The notes below the pieces were generated by a model. The model was given only the letters and a program-made list of their open reading frames with translations, did not search any database and was not told the DNA's origin. This document shows positions 1-9,392 of a DNA stretch of 64,000 nt, piece by piece; the stretch's first letter is position 1, and the number at the start of each line of letters is the position of its first letter. The DNA lies in contig OY764545.1 in NCBI GenBank assembly GCA_963668495.1, positions 744,001-808,000 of the forward strand, read 5' to 3'. Both the position numbers and the translations under genes were made by a program. This DNA comes from Oleispirillum sp963668495 (GTDB lineage: Bacteria; Pseudomonadota; Alphaproteobacteria; Rhodospirillales; Rhodospirillaceae).

Positions 1-712
1 CTTGAATTAAGCGTTGGTTATCTTCCGGTGCACCATCATATCCTTGTGGATAATACTCCTGACCTAATGCACCCTCTGGCATATAATCGTCTAGAAAATC
101 AAGGAACTGATCACCAACAAGGTTCTGGAAACAAAGCATATTACCCCAGCTTAAAACAGCGTCTTCAGTTGCAATGGCGTAACTTGCAGGCGGTATGTTT
201 TTGCCTTCCGGAAGCTCTACTTCATGCAATTCACTGAACGTGATCAGGTGTCTTTGTAACCGTACTGCATCCTCAAACCACAAGACTTTATAGTCAGGAT
301 GATTGCGAGCAACCTGCAGCCAATCCCACCATTCGATGCCTTGACCAGTAAATATGCGTTTTGGTAATGCTCGGTCTTTGCGAAACAGTCGATCTGCAAC
401 TTGGTGATATGTGAATGAGCCAAATGCATCAAGTGTATGATGTTTGACAAGCCCTAGGCGCTCTTTCAGGTCATGCTTCATCAAAAACGGACGGAGGTTT
501 TCTTTGAATTCATGTGCAAATTTTGATGCGTCATTAAAGCCTAGTGCCTTACACAGCGCTCCACGTATGGTTTCAGGATTTACATTCTCACGGTCTGTTA
601 CTGAATTTCTGATAGATGCCTTGATGGCATTGGGTGTCACATCGACCACAGGGACTTGGTGGTACAACTCAAGTGGTAGAAATTTAGAAGACTTTTTGTG
701 AGTAGAGGTCAT
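1..712 (-). CDS. hypothetical protein, partial (runs off left edge)
   Basis: An open frame without any stop runs from an ATG at 710-712 to the left edge of the window, giving at least 237 residues, so the C-terminus is missing. I do not recognise the family. The protein looks soluble: no signal peptide or membrane segment, mixed charge, and an aromatic stretch (GIEWWDWLQVARNHP) near residue 140. The DNA is visibly more AT-rich than the core genes in the window. It lies beside a decayed integrase and a tRNA, so it is probably island cargo (inference). Short frames on the plus strand across this stretch are its shadows. Confidence 0.6.
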   Translation of the reverse strand, partial: MTSTHKKSSKFLPLELYHQVPVVDVTPNAIKASIRNSVTDRENVNPETIRGALCKALGFNDASKFAHEFKENLRPFLMKHDLKERLGLVKHHTLDAFGSFTYHQVADRLFRKDRALPKRIFTGQGIEWWDWLQVARNHPDYKVLWFEDAVRLQRHLITFSELHEVELPEGKNIPPASYAIATEDAVLSWGNMLCFQNLVGDQFLDFLDDYMPEGALGQEYYPQGYDGAPEDNQRLIQ

Positions 713-885
713 AGCAAATGCTCCCATGAACTATCTTCGTAGGATCTGGCAAATGCTATATCAAAGGATGGTCCGACGGATGTCTGCTTCCACGAAGAAA
801 ATGAGCAGCCGCACCTCAGTCATCACCTAGATGAATGAAATCATAGAAGCTTCTATATGGCAATTAAAAAAAGATTTGCATTTTG

Positions 886-1626
886 TTAATTTGAGATGAG
901 CATCTTATTCATCCACGTATCCAGCACTTGGATCGGGTAACCTGAGCCATAGGTTTCACCCACACCGTCCACACTCCAACCACCAATGCGATCAATAATG
1001 TCCGGCGGGCATTCTACTGCTCGAAGCCGATCCCGCAGGCTATGACGGAAAGAGTGGACAACGCACCCTTTGGGCACTCTTGGACGTAGCCACTTGTTCA
1101 AAGCTGCACTGGAAGAATTAACCTTACATTGGTCATGACTGCAGTACTTTGGAAACAGAAATTCCGTGTCAGAAGCTGCCATGGACCTTTTCACAGCCCA
1201 TAGTGCAAATCCAACCAACGGCTTCTCCCAAACGCATACCGGTATCACTGATTAGTGCATTGAGCCAACGGGGTTCATCATCTAATCGCCGACACTGCTT
1301 TTGCAATTCAGTCAGAACATCTTCTGGAAATGGGAACCATTTTTTCGGTGCTTCATCGATATTTGGACCAAGATAGATACCGGAAAATGTGCGGATTTCC
1401 GCCATTCCCAATTCTTTGCTCACAATGTTCACAATGGCACGAATGACTGCAAATGTTCGTTGAATTGAAGATTTGCTCAAACCACGTTCGGCAAAAACGT
1501 CCCTTAACTCGTTGGCTTCAACCCTTGATGTATGTATCTAACGGTTTATCGCCGTGCAATTTGATTAGGTAGTCAACCGATCTTTCCACGTTTGGTAAAG
1601 ATGAAGGTGCATCTGTGGTCTACCAT
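886..1626 (-). pseudogene. tyrosine-type integrase, decayed by deletions and frameshifts
   Basis: Fragments of one phage/island integrase lie in order but in different frames. A possible N-terminus (VDHRCTFIFTKRG) starts at 1626. It is followed by a core-binding piece, LIKLHGDKPLDTYIKG, ending at a stop at 1518-1520. The frame then shifts to VEANELRDVFAERGLSK and continues to the first catalytic Arg in TGMRLGEAVG near 1240. After that the sequence jumps frame directly to PLVGFALWAVKR, skipping the 30 or so residues normally found between these blocks. The C-terminal half keeps the HSFRHSLRDRLR box and the terminal Tyr of GSGY. At least three lesions make a functional product very unlikely. 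The gene reads away from tRNA-Arg, the usual arrangement for an integrase beside its attachment site. Confidence 0.85.
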
Positions 1627-1636
1627 TTGGTCTACC
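1616..1636. repeat. short direct repeat at the island end
   Basis: TGGTCTACC occurs at 1616-1624 and again at 1628-1636, a 12-bp period, between the integrase remnant and tRNA-Arg. Short repeats at this place can be integrase arm-binding sites. That role is inferred only from position. Confidence 0.3.
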
Positions 1637-1692
1637 CTTTTGGTCGCAACACTAGTTTCATGCCGCAATATCAAAAGGTTATGGGATGGTAG

Positions 1693-1769
1693 TGGTGACC
1701 CCGAGAGGATTCGAACCTCCGACCCTCGGATTAGGAATCCGATGCTCTATCCTGCTGAGCTACGGGGCC
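1693..1769 (-). tRNA. tRNA-Arg (CCT anticodon)
   Basis: The minus strand folds into a standard cloverleaf. The acceptor stem starts GGCCCCG and pairs with CGGGGTC, with one G-T pair. The anticodon stem CGGAT/ATCCG encloses a loop with anticodon CCT. The T-arm contains GGTTCGAATCC. The 3' end carries an encoded CCA after discriminator A. Single-copy tRNA-Arg(CCT) genes are frequent integration targets, and the broken integrase starts about 70 bp beyond the 3' end. Confidence 0.95.
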
Positions 1770-1814
1770 ATGGCTATTGCGAATACCAAACGATGCCCGG
1801 AAATGCCAGTTTTT

Positions 1815-2258
1815 TTACAACGCATCCAGTTCATCTTCGCCAACGACACGTACGCCATTTTCTGACAGCAGGCGCGCAGCAACCCCTTGTCCGGCAATTC
1901 GGCACCCCTGAAATGATCCATCATAAACCTGACGGGACCCACATGACGGGCTGTTCTGCTTCAAAATAGCAAGCGTAATCCCTTGCGCCTTTGCCTCTGC
2001 CACCGCCAGCCTCGCCCCGGCAACAAATTCAGCCGTTACGTCTTGACCGGCTTGCGTCCGCACCACGCCTGTAACCGGGTCGATTTCTGCCGGGGGGCGC
2101 GGTGTCGGCAAACCGCCCATGACCTCCGGACATACGGCAACCAATCGACCTTCATTCTGCAATTGTGACAAAGTCGGGTGGTCGATGCGGTTATGTCCAC
2201 CATTATAGCGCACGCAGTCACCAAGCAAACATGCACTGATCAAGACCTTACCCGCCAT
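1815..2258 (-). CDS. DUF523 family protein
   Basis: A 147-residue protein with the family opening ISACLLGDCVRYNGG and the later blocks VCPEVMGGLPTPRPPAE and ILKQNSPSCGSRQVYDGSF, each with conserved Cys residues. Length matches stand-alone DUF523 (YbbK-type) proteins, which are cytosolic and have no firmly established biochemical role. The ATG is preceded by AAAGGTGAG at good spacing. It reads toward the tRNA gene and appears monocistronic. The family assignment is secure; function is unknown. Confidence 0.85.
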   Translation of the reverse strand: MAGKVLISACLLGDCVRYNGGHNRIDHPTLSQLQNEGRLVAVCPEVMGGLPTPRPPAEIDPVTGVVRTQAGQDVTAEFVAGARLAVAEAKAQGITLAILKQNSPSCGSRQVYDGSFQGCRIAGQGVAARLLSENGVRVVGEDELDAL

Positions 2259-2447
2259 GTCTCACCTTTCTTCACAATAATTGCCTCGTAATAACAAGCA
2301 CAGATTGCATAAACCATTTCAGCAATCCCATCCAGAGGTATATAGTATTTCATCAGGTGGCTGGATATCCATGCCCACACATGACCAGTATGTAGTCTTG
2401 TTCGCATAAAGTACCCGAGGCAATTCACAAGCCAAAAGGAATTGAGC

Positions 2448-3323
2448 ATGGTTTTTCTTGGTCAAGTCTGTCGCCGTTTGTTTTGCCTATCGCTTATCCC
2501 CGCGACCATGGCCTGTTGGTCTTCTGCGCAGGCATCATCAGACAAAACATTCTACTTTGGTATTGTTCCACAGCAATCTGCATCCCGGCTTGCAAAAATG
2601 TGGATTCCGCTCATGGAGCGTCTGTCAGAAAAGACCGGGCTGACCATTCGTTTTGCCACGACCAAAGATATCCCGACCTTCGAGAGCTGCCTCGCACAAG
2701 GAGCCTATGAACTGGCGTACATGAACCCGTATCACTATACGGTTTTTCATGGTCAAAAAGGATACGAAGCATTTGCACATCAGTCCGATAAAAAGCTGAA
2801 AGGCATTGTGGTTGTTCGCAAGGACAATCCGGCTCGATTTTTAAAAGATTTAGACGGACAAACTTTTGCCTTTCCCTCACCCGCCGCATTCGGAGCTTCC
2901 GTTCTGCCGCGGGCGGAAATGCGCAAAAGCGGCATCAACCACACGCCGCAATACGTCAAATCCCATGATTCCGTTTATCGATCTGTTGTTGCCGGATTAC
3001 ATGTCGCCGGGGGCGGCGTAACCCGTACCTTTAACGCAGCGCCAGAAGCCTTACGTAGCCAATTGCGCATTATTTACGAGACAAAAGGATACACACCGCA
3101 CGCCTTCGCCGCACGACCGGACGTACAAAAGGAAACCCGTGATCGCATCAGCACCGCTCTTTTAGAAATTGCCAAAGAAAACCCGGAATTGGTCAAAGGG
3201 ATCGACATGCAGGGTTTTGTCCCGGCACAGGACCGGGATTGGGACGATGTGCGGGCCTTGGGCCTTAGCCAAAAAGCGACGGAGGTTATCCGCGGGGGCT
3301 CTGCCGTATGTCGTTCCGACTAA
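2448..3323 (+). CDS. PhnD-like periplasmic substrate-binding protein
   Basis: A 291-residue secreted protein. A signal peptide covers roughly residues 1-30, ending around SSAQA. The mature part follows the phosphate/phosphonate-binding (PhnD) fold: FGIVPQQSASRLAKMWIPLM, then YELAYMNPYHYTVF, then LDGQTFAFPSPAAFGASVLP. I chose the ATG at 2448, behind AAAAGGA, over a TTG six bases earlier. The end overlaps the following histidine kinase by 16 bp and no ABC permease or ATPase is nearby, so it probably delivers a ligand signal to the kinase and does not feed a transporter (inference). The ligand is unknown; PhnD relatives bind phosphonate, phosphite and other small oxyanions. Confidence 0.85.
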   Translation: MVFLGQVCRRLFCLSLIPATMACWSSAQASSDKTFYFGIVPQQSASRLAKMWIPLMERLSEKTGLTIRFATTKDIPTFESCLAQGAYELAYMNPYHYTVFHGQKGYEAFAHQSDKKLKGIVVVRKDNPARFLKDLDGQTFAFPSPAAFGASVLPRAEMRKSGINHTPQYVKSHDSVYRSVVAGLHVAGGGVTRTFNAAPEALRSQLRIIYETKGYTPHAFAARPDVQKETRDRISTALLEIAKENPELVKGIDMQGFVPAQDRDWDDVRALGLSQKATEVIRGGSAVCRSD

Positions 3324-5230
3324 AGACCATACTGGGCATCGCCCTGATCGAATTGATCCTGCTGTCCATATTGGTCATCAGCGGACTGCATTACCTGCGT
3401 ACATCCAACGAACAGCAACTGCTGCAACGTGGTCAGACCACCGTGCGTCTGGCGGCAACCATGACCAGTGACGCGGTCATTGCATTGGACCTTGCCACGC
3501 TTGACGTTCTGGTCCAGCAAATCCTGAAAAATCCCGATGTAGTTTATATGCGTGTGCGGCTTGAGGATGGCACGATCCTATCCGAAGGTGGGCACGAAGC
3601 CGCCCTCAACAGTGACTTTCACCCCGAGCACACCATCAGCGAAGTCGGTGACAACGCAATTTTGGACGTGAGCCACCCCATTCGTATTGCCAACAGAATC
3701 TTGGGACAGGTAGAACTTGGATTGGATACATCCGCTTTGGCCTTGGTTATGGAGGATGCGCGGAAATGGATGCTGACCGTTGCCGGGCTGGAGATCCTGT
3801 TGGTTGCACTGTTTGGTTTTGCCCTTGGCACCCTGCTGACCCGACAATTGACCGCCCTTCAGGAAAGCACGCACAGAGTTGCCAACGGTGACTTTGGACA
3901 CACCTTGATTGTGCATGGAAAAGATGAACTGGCAAGCACCGCCGCCAGTTTCAACCAAATGTCACGGGCATTGGCTGAATTTGCGCAAAACTTGGAGCAA
4001 GCACGCCAAAAAGCCGAAGCAAAGCGGGCCTTAGCTGAGTCTGTACTGGCAGATGCCGTTAATAGTGTTGGTGAAGGTATTGCCATTGTCGATGCAAACG
4101 GCACTTTGAAACACATGAACTTGGCCTTCTCCGCGCTTTTGTCATGTAACGACAAGGACGCTCCCACATCAAACAGCAGGTTTTATTGTTGCGGAGACGA
4201 AAAGCATATCCGCAAAGAACTGGACGCGCTGCTAAACTCCGGGCGCACCGATGAAAGTGAGGCCCAATGGACCATAAAGCAACCCGATGGTCGCTATATT
4301 CTGAATTCCCGAACACCATTGCTATCCGGCGGATGGGTCTTCGTGAAAACAGATGTGACGCCTATTTATAAGGCTCAGGAACGGGAACGGGAATTAGAGC
4401 GAGAGCTTCTGCAAGCCCATAAGCTGGAGGCTCTGGGCACTATGGCGGGCGGAATCGCCCATGAAATCAACACCCCCATCCATTATATCGGCGACAATTT
4501 ACGTTTCTTCAGTCGCGCCGCAGAAACCCTGCTGAACATCATTGCTGTGCAGAACGTGCTACTGGCCAAGGTTGATGCCGCTAACCTGTTCCCTGAAGAG
4601 GTTAAAAAATGTCGGGAGTGCCAGGATGACAGTGATCTGGAATTTTTATCTGAAGAAATACTGGATGCTGCCGAACAGTCGCTGGATGGAGTGGAACGGG
4701 TCGCCACCATCGTGCTGGCAATGAAAGAATTTTCCCATCCAACCAGCAAAACCAAAACACACGTTGACCTGAACCGGATCATCGAACGGACCAAAACCGT
4801 CTGCCAAAATGAATGGAAACATGTGGCAGACGTTGCGCTGGACCTTGACCCCGACCTGCCACAAATCATGGCGAATGAGGGCGAATTAAATCAAGTCATG
4901 TTGAACCTGATTGTCAATGCGGCACAAGCCATCGCCGAAAGCAAAGACCAAAACAAAGACCCCGGCAAAGGCACCATTACCGTGCGTACCCGCACAAACA
5001 ATGCTACCATACGTGTTGAAGTTGAAGACACTGGGCCCGGTGTCCCGGCGCATTTGTGTGAACGTATTTTTGAACCGTTTTTCACTACGAAAGCAGTGGG
5101 TAAAGGCACGGGACAAGGGTTGGCTTTGTGCAGGGACATGATTGTCAATAAACACATGGGTCGTTTCTGGTTGGAAAGCCCCAAAATCGGGGGCGCAGTC
5201 TTTATTTTTACGCTCCCACTTTCCGGTTAA
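3308..5230 (+). CDS. membrane sensor histidine kinase (HAMP-PAS-HisKA-HATPase)
   Basis: A 640-residue kinase. TM1 lies at about residues 7-28, a periplasmic sensor region at about 30-153, TM2 at about 155-177, HAMP at about 178-230, and a PAS-like domain at about 245-355. The dimerisation box AGGIAHEINTP puts the phospho-acceptor at His385. The ATPase domain has the N-box NQVMLNLIVNAAQAI (528-542), G1 DTGPGVP, FEPFFTT and G2 GKGTGQGLAL. The region between the His box and N-box is long and carries KKCRECQ. Its ATG lies inside the 3' end of the binding-protein gene, so the two are translationally coupled. The likely partner regulator follows 24 bp downstream. The stimulus is probably relayed by the upstream binding protein. 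Confidence 0.9.
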   Translation: MSFRLKTILGIALIELILLSILVISGLHYLRTSNEQQLLQRGQTTVRLAATMTSDAVIALDLATLDVLVQQILKNPDVVYMRVRLEDGTILSEGGHEAALNSDFHPEHTISEVGDNAILDVSHPIRIANRILGQVELGLDTSALALVMEDARKWMLTVAGLEILLVALFGFALGTLLTRQLTALQESTHRVANGDFGHTLIVHGKDELASTAASFNQMSRALAEFAQNLEQARQKAEAKRALAESVLADAVNSVGEGIAIVDANGTLKHMNLAFSALLSCNDKDAPTSNSRFYCCGDEKHIRKELDALLNSGRTDESEAQWTIKQPDGRYILNSRTPLLSGGWVFVKTDVTPIYKAQERERELERELLQAHKLEALGTMAGGIAHEINTPIHYIGDNLRFFSRAAETLLNIIAVQNVLLAKVDAANLFPEEVKKCRECQDDSDLEFLSEEILDAAEQSLDGVERVATIVLAMKEFSHPTSKTKTHVDLNRIIERTKTVCQNEWKHVADVALDLDPDLPQIMANEGELNQVMLNLIVNAAQAIAESKDQNKDPGKGTITVRTRTNNATIRVEVEDTGPGVPAHLCERIFEPFFTTKAVGKGTGQGLALCRDMIVNKHMGRFWLESPKIGGAVFIFTLPLSG

Positions 5231-5254
5231 AACGGAAACTTTTAGAGGTCAGGT

Positions 5255-6493
5255 ATGTCAGAGAACGACAAAATCAAAATTCTCTTTGTTGATGACGACA
5301 CCCACCTGTTGAAAGCTTTACGCCGTAATCTCAGGGACATGCGTCACGAATGGGACATGGAATTTGTCGACAGTGGTGCGGCGGCCCTGACGTTTTTGGA
5401 AAAATCCCCGGTTGATGTGGTGGTGTCCGACATGCGAATGCCGGAAATGGATGGGGCGGAGCTTTTGCACAAAGTCAGCAAGCTTTATCCCAGTACCGTC
5501 AGGATTGTCCTGTCTGGGTATGCGGAAAATGAGGCCGTCAACCGGACCGTCGGCCCATCCCACCAATATTTAGCCAAGCCATGTGACCCGGACACCCTGA
5601 TCAGTATTGTGCAGAGATCCATCGCCTTGCGTGAAACCCTCAGCACACCAGAGCTAAGAAACTTTGTCACCGGAATGCAATCCTTACCCAGCATCCCCAG
5701 TGCATACCGTGCCTTTATTGCCGCTGTCTCTAACCCTTTATCCACAACCGATACCGTGGTTGCGACCATCGAACATGATATCGGTCTGGTTACACAAATC
5801 CTGAAACTGACCAATTCGGCATATTTTGCTTTGCCGATGAAAATTACCAACCTGCGACAAGCCGTGCAGGTTCTTGGCTTTGAGACCATCCGCAGCCTTG
5901 TCACCATGTCCAGCTTCTTTACCGAATTCATGGGGCTGACCCATCATGCGGGGGCCCTTGAAACGCTCAGTCAAAGGTCAAGCACCATCGGCGGCTTGGC
6001 CCGTGATATTGCCCGCTCGTCAGGGCTGAATGAAAGCGAAATTGATCAAGCCTGCTGTGCCGGCATGCTGGCCCATGTTGGAACATTGATCTTGATCACC
6101 AATGTTCCCGATGGCTTTGACAATGTCATTCGGCAAATTGATGGGGAACATGCCTCCTTACTCGATCTGGAACGTAAGGTCTTCTCTGCCACACATGCAG
6201 AAGTCGGAGCCTGTTTCCTCGGCTTATGGGGCTTCTCCCACCCCGTTGTCGAAGCCGTCCTGTACCACCATGACCCGATCAACAGCCCGGAAGAAAATTT
6301 TGGAATTATCGGTGCGGTACACGCAGCTCAAGCCTTGGCCCGGTTTCTGGATACCCCGAACCTGCCATCCCCCGAAGAGCTATCTGCAACGCTGGACACC
6401 GCATATCTGCAACGTATGGGCAAAACCGACAGCTATGACAATCTGTACAAACTGATTGATCGTCGCAGACAAAAAGCCGCCGCCATGGCATAA
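5255..6493 (+). CDS. response regulator with REC and HDOD domains
   Basis: A 412-residue protein. The receiver domain (residues 8-125) has acidic residues FVDDD, phospho-acceptor Asp59 in VVVSDMRMPEMDG, and Lys108 in YLAKPCD. An HDOD domain follows from about 140 to 335, recognised by MQSLPSIPSAYRAF, IEHDIGLVTQILKLTNSAYF and VQVLGFETIRSLV. HDOD modules resemble HD phosphohydrolases but usually lack catalytic residues and act in signalling. There is no DNA-binding domain, so the output is probably protein-protein interaction or second-messenger control. An SD-like AGAGGTCAGG precedes the ATG. It forms one transcription unit with the binding protein and kinase. Confidence 0.9.
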   Translation: MSENDKIKILFVDDDTHLLKALRRNLRDMRHEWDMEFVDSGAAALTFLEKSPVDVVVSDMRMPEMDGAELLHKVSKLYPSTVRIVLSGYAENEAVNRTVGPSHQYLAKPCDPDTLISIVQRSIALRETLSTPELRNFVTGMQSLPSIPSAYRAFIAAVSNPLSTTDTVVATIEHDIGLVTQILKLTNSAYFALPMKITNLRQAVQVLGFETIRSLVTMSSFFTEFMGLTHHAGALETLSQRSSTIGGLARDIARSSGLNESEIDQACCAGMLAHVGTLILITNVPDGFDNVIRQIDGEHASLLDLERKVFSATHAEVGACFLGLWGFSHPVVEAVLYHHDPINSPEENFGIIGAVHAAQALARFLDTPNLPSPEELSATLDTAYLQRMGKTDSYDNLYKLIDRRRQKAAAMA

Positions 6494-6526
6494 CCCTGCC
6501 CACGTTCATGGACAGGATGTGGAAAG

Positions 6527-7204
6527 ATGCGTCTGGGAATTTTCAATACAGTTCCTCTTGCACTCGGCGCGGCGGCATATGGCTTTGCCTTTGGCATTGT
6601 TGCGGCCCAATACGGGTATCCGTGGTGGGGCGTCGCCATCATGAGCGGGGCTGTCCATTCCAGTTCCGCACAAATGGTTGCATCGCAACAATTTGCCACA
6701 GATGAACTGATCATGGGGGCGGCTTTCGCCGGAGTTGCCCTGAATCTCCGGTTTCTGGCAACAATCGCCTCGCTGCATGACCTATTGGCAGAAACATCTT
6801 TTCTCCGGCGGTTGCTGATTATTCACATTATCGGGGATGAGACCTGGGCCTTGACCCTTGCCAAACGGACGAATGATCCAACCATCGGGGTGCGCTTTCT
6901 GATTGGATCCGGCCTGACCATGATAATCACGTGGGTCTTGTCCACCGCAGCCGGAGCTTTGCTGGGTCAGTATTTGCCGGATTTAAGCACGTATAGCCTT
7001 GGGTTTGCGTTTACCGCAGCGTTCATTGCCATGACCCGTGCCATGTGGCGGGGGGCTCCTGACCTTTTGCCATGGGCCATCACCGCTGCCACGGCTATGG
7101 CATTGGTTGGATTGGGGCTGAATCAGGCTTATGCAATTTTGCTGGCAGCACTGACCGGGGTTCTGGTGTGCGCCATCCAGCGACACAAAGGGCTAAGGCC
7201 ATGA
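6527..7204 (+). CDS. azlC: AzlC family branched-chain amino acid exporter, large subunit
   Basis: A 225-residue hydrophobic protein with several membrane segments and AzlC features: PLALGAAAYGFAFGIVAAQYG at the start, then WWGVAIMSGAVHSSSAQMVA and LRFLATIASLHDLLA. AzlC pairs with a small AzlD subunit to export branched-chain amino acids or analogues across the inner membrane. The stop codon overlaps the azlD start (ATGA), so the subunits are coupled. It begins 33 bp after the HDOD regulator and may share its transcript, although the functions look unrelated. Confidence 0.85.
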   Translation: MRLGIFNTVPLALGAAAYGFAFGIVAAQYGYPWWGVAIMSGAVHSSSAQMVASQQFATDELIMGAAFAGVALNLRFLATIASLHDLLAETSFLRRLLIIHIIGDETWALTLAKRTNDPTIGVRFLIGSGLTMIITWVLSTAAGALLGQYLPDLSTYSLGFAFTAAFIAMTRAMWRGAPDLLPWAITAATAMALVGLGLNQAYAILLAALTGVLVCAIQRHKGLRP

Positions 7205-7503
7205 CCTCGGGACAATGGTTGTTGATACTGGTCTTGGCTGTGGGGGCATATGCTGTCCGCCTCTCGGGTCTGATTAGTGGCCAAACCTTATCCCGCTCCC
7301 CCAAACTTCGGGCCGTCCTGTCCGATATTCCGGGGTGCTTGCTTGTGGCACTGATCGCGTCCACATTGTTCACATCTGCATCACCGGAATGGATTGCCGC
7401 AGGTGTCGCCATCATTGTAGCAATCTTAAGCAACACCATTCTGACCACCATGATTGCGGGCTATGCCACTTTGCTTATCATCAAGTTAATAATCCTATCG
7501 TAA
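7201..7503 (+). CDS. azlD: AzlD family small exporter subunit
   Basis: A 100-residue protein with about three or four membrane segments and the conserved YAVRLSGLISGQTLSRSP block near residues 17-34, typical of AzlD. The start is the ATG at 7201, which overlaps the azlC stop by four bases; the frame is open further upstream but that is azlC sequence. It should form the two-component exporter with AzlC. About 180 bp of AT-rich non-coding DNA follows before the chemoreceptor gene, without an obvious terminator. Confidence 0.85.
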   Translation: MTSGQWLLILVLAVGAYAVRLSGLISGQTLSRSPKLRAVLSDIPGCLLVALIASTLFTSASPEWIAAGVAIIVAILSNTILTTMIAGYATLLIIKLIILS

Positions 7504-7687
7504 TGCGTGCGCAATTGCGCCAATACTTGCAGCGATTTGTATTCGTCAGCTTAATATCACGCATAACTTATGTATTGCAAATCACTGCTTTTGTGTAACA
7601 CTTGAATACTACTCTTGGGGTTACATTTGGTCATACTCATGTATGATTTCAGGGCCTGCGTAATTCATTATTCAGAAGGAATATGTG

Positions 7688-9376
7688 ATGCGGCTGACAA
7701 TTAGCAAAAAAGTCTGGATGCTACTGGGCATCGCTGTCATCGGCTTCATTGCACTGGTGATATTTGCCCGTTCCATGATTGCAACTGTCATGATGGATGA
7801 ACGAATTGAAAAGCTTCGTTCCGTCAGTGAAAGTGCAGTAACGGTTATCGGCAACTACGACAAACAGGCAAAGGCTGGGGAACTCAGTGAAAACGAGGCC
7901 AAGGCCCGTGCCATTGATGCCTTGCGGGACTTGCGATACGACGGCGAAGATGGCTACATCTTTATCTATGACATGGCTGGCGTGAATGTCATGCTTCCGA
8001 CCAAACCTTCTTTGGAAGGGAAAAGCCTGATTGACATGAAAGACGCCCACGGCTTCTTAATCGTTCAGGACTTTATCAAACAGGTTAAGCAAAACGGTGT
8101 TGCGATTTCCCATTACTATTGGGAAAAACCCGGTTCCGAACAACCCGAACCCAAGGCCAGCGTGACCATTGGTTATAAACCATGGAACTGGATGGTGGGT
8201 ACAGGCATCTACGTAGATGATGTGGCAATCGAAACAGCAGAGGTCACCCAAGAACTTATCCTGATCTGCGCCTTATTCTTGCTTGGCATGGCTTTACCAT
8301 CCGTCTGGATTGCCCGCAGTATATCCCGCCCAATTCAGGACATGACAGAAAGCATGCAGCAGTTGGCTGAAGGGGATCTTGACGTTGATATCGGCTATCA
8401 GAAAAAAGCCGACGAAGTTGGTGACATGGCACGTGCGCTGAACATTTTCAAAGCCAACGCTCAGGACCGAAAACGGCTTGAAACCGAGGCCGCCGCCAGA
8501 GAACAACACATGGCAGAAGAACGCCGCATGGTGATGTTGAAACTGGCAGATGATTTTGAAGATGCGGTTGGCGGCATCCTACAAAGCACATCCAGCACGG
8601 CACAAAACCTGACCGTCCTGTCCCAAGACATGGCCCGTAACGCGGAACACACGACCAACGAAGCCAATACCGTAAGCGAAGCATCCAGTATGGCTGCCAG
8701 AAACGTGGAAACCGTTGCCGCCGCCGCCGAAGAACTGTCGGCCTCGATCACCGAAATCGGCGGACAGATTCAGGATGCATCCAACTATGCCCGCAGCACA
8801 GCCGGAGAAGCCGACAACGTCAACACTCGTGTCAGCGTCCTTAACGAAGAAGCAGACCGCATCGGTGAAGTGGTCAATTTGATCAACGACATTGCCAACC
8901 AGACCAACTTGCTGGCTTTGAACGCAACCATTGAGGCCGCACGGGCCGGGGATGCGGGCAAAGGCTTTGCCGTGGTCGCCGGAGAGGTTAAAACCCTCGC
9001 CAATCAAACCGCCAATGCAACCCATAGCATCACCGAACAAATCAATACCATCCAGTCGGAAACCCGGCTTGTGGCCACTGCCATTCGTACGGTTTCCGAA
9101 CGGGTGGGGGAAATTGATAACGTCACCGCCAGCATCGCCTCTGCAGTTGAAGAACAAACTGCCGCCACGACAGAAATCAGCCGCAGCGTACAAGAGGCCG
9201 CGCAAGGCACCAAAATTGTCAGCGATTCCATTACCAATGTGGTGGAAACAGCAGTGGAGGCACAGGCCGCGTCAGAAAAACTGGCTTCGGAATGCGATAA
9301 TCTGGTACGGCAGACTACGGGCCTGAAAGTCGCAGTTGATAATATCCTGTCCGTCATTCGTAAGGATCAGAACTAG
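7688..9376 (+). CDS. methyl-accepting chemotaxis protein with Cache sensor domain
   Basis: A 562-residue inner-membrane chemoreceptor. TM1 is at about residues 10-30, and a periplasmic single-Cache (sCache_2-type) domain covers about 35-185, shown by DGYIFIYDMAGVNVMLPTKP and WNWMVGTGIYVDDV. TM2 is at about 190-212 and HAMP at about 213-265. A long helical signalling domain carries the hairpin tip NQTNLLALNATIEAARAGDAG. It should control the CheA kinase in response to a small ligand, with organic acids common for this sensor class (inference). The ATG at 7688 follows AGAAGGA at eight bases; a GTG three bases earlier is the alternative. Confidence 0.93.
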   Translation: MRLTISKKVWMLLGIAVIGFIALVIFARSMIATVMMDERIEKLRSVSESAVTVIGNYDKQAKAGELSENEAKARAIDALRDLRYDGEDGYIFIYDMAGVNVMLPTKPSLEGKSLIDMKDAHGFLIVQDFIKQVKQNGVAISHYYWEKPGSEQPEPKASVTIGYKPWNWMVGTGIYVDDVAIETAEVTQELILICALFLLGMALPSVWIARSISRPIQDMTESMQQLAEGDLDVDIGYQKKADEVGDMARALNIFKANAQDRKRLETEAAAREQHMAEERRMVMLKLADDFEDAVGGILQSTSSTAQNLTVLSQDMARNAEHTTNEANTVSEASSMAARNVETVAAAAEELSASITEIGGQIQDASNYARSTAGEADNVNTRVSVLNEEADRIGEVVNLINDIANQTNLLALNATIEAARAGDAGKGFAVVAGEVKTLANQTANATHSITEQINTIQSETRLVATAIRTVSERVGEIDNVTASIASAVEEQTAATTEISRSVQEAAQGTKIVSDSITNVVETAVEAQAASEKLASECDNLVRQTTGLKVAVDNILSVIRKDQN

Positions 9377-9392
9377 CAAAGGAATAGTTCCG

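Noticed and set aside
1592..1969. Plus-strand frame running through the tRNA-Arg gene
   Set aside because: It overlaps a complete tRNA and the DUF523 gene and has no homology-like features.
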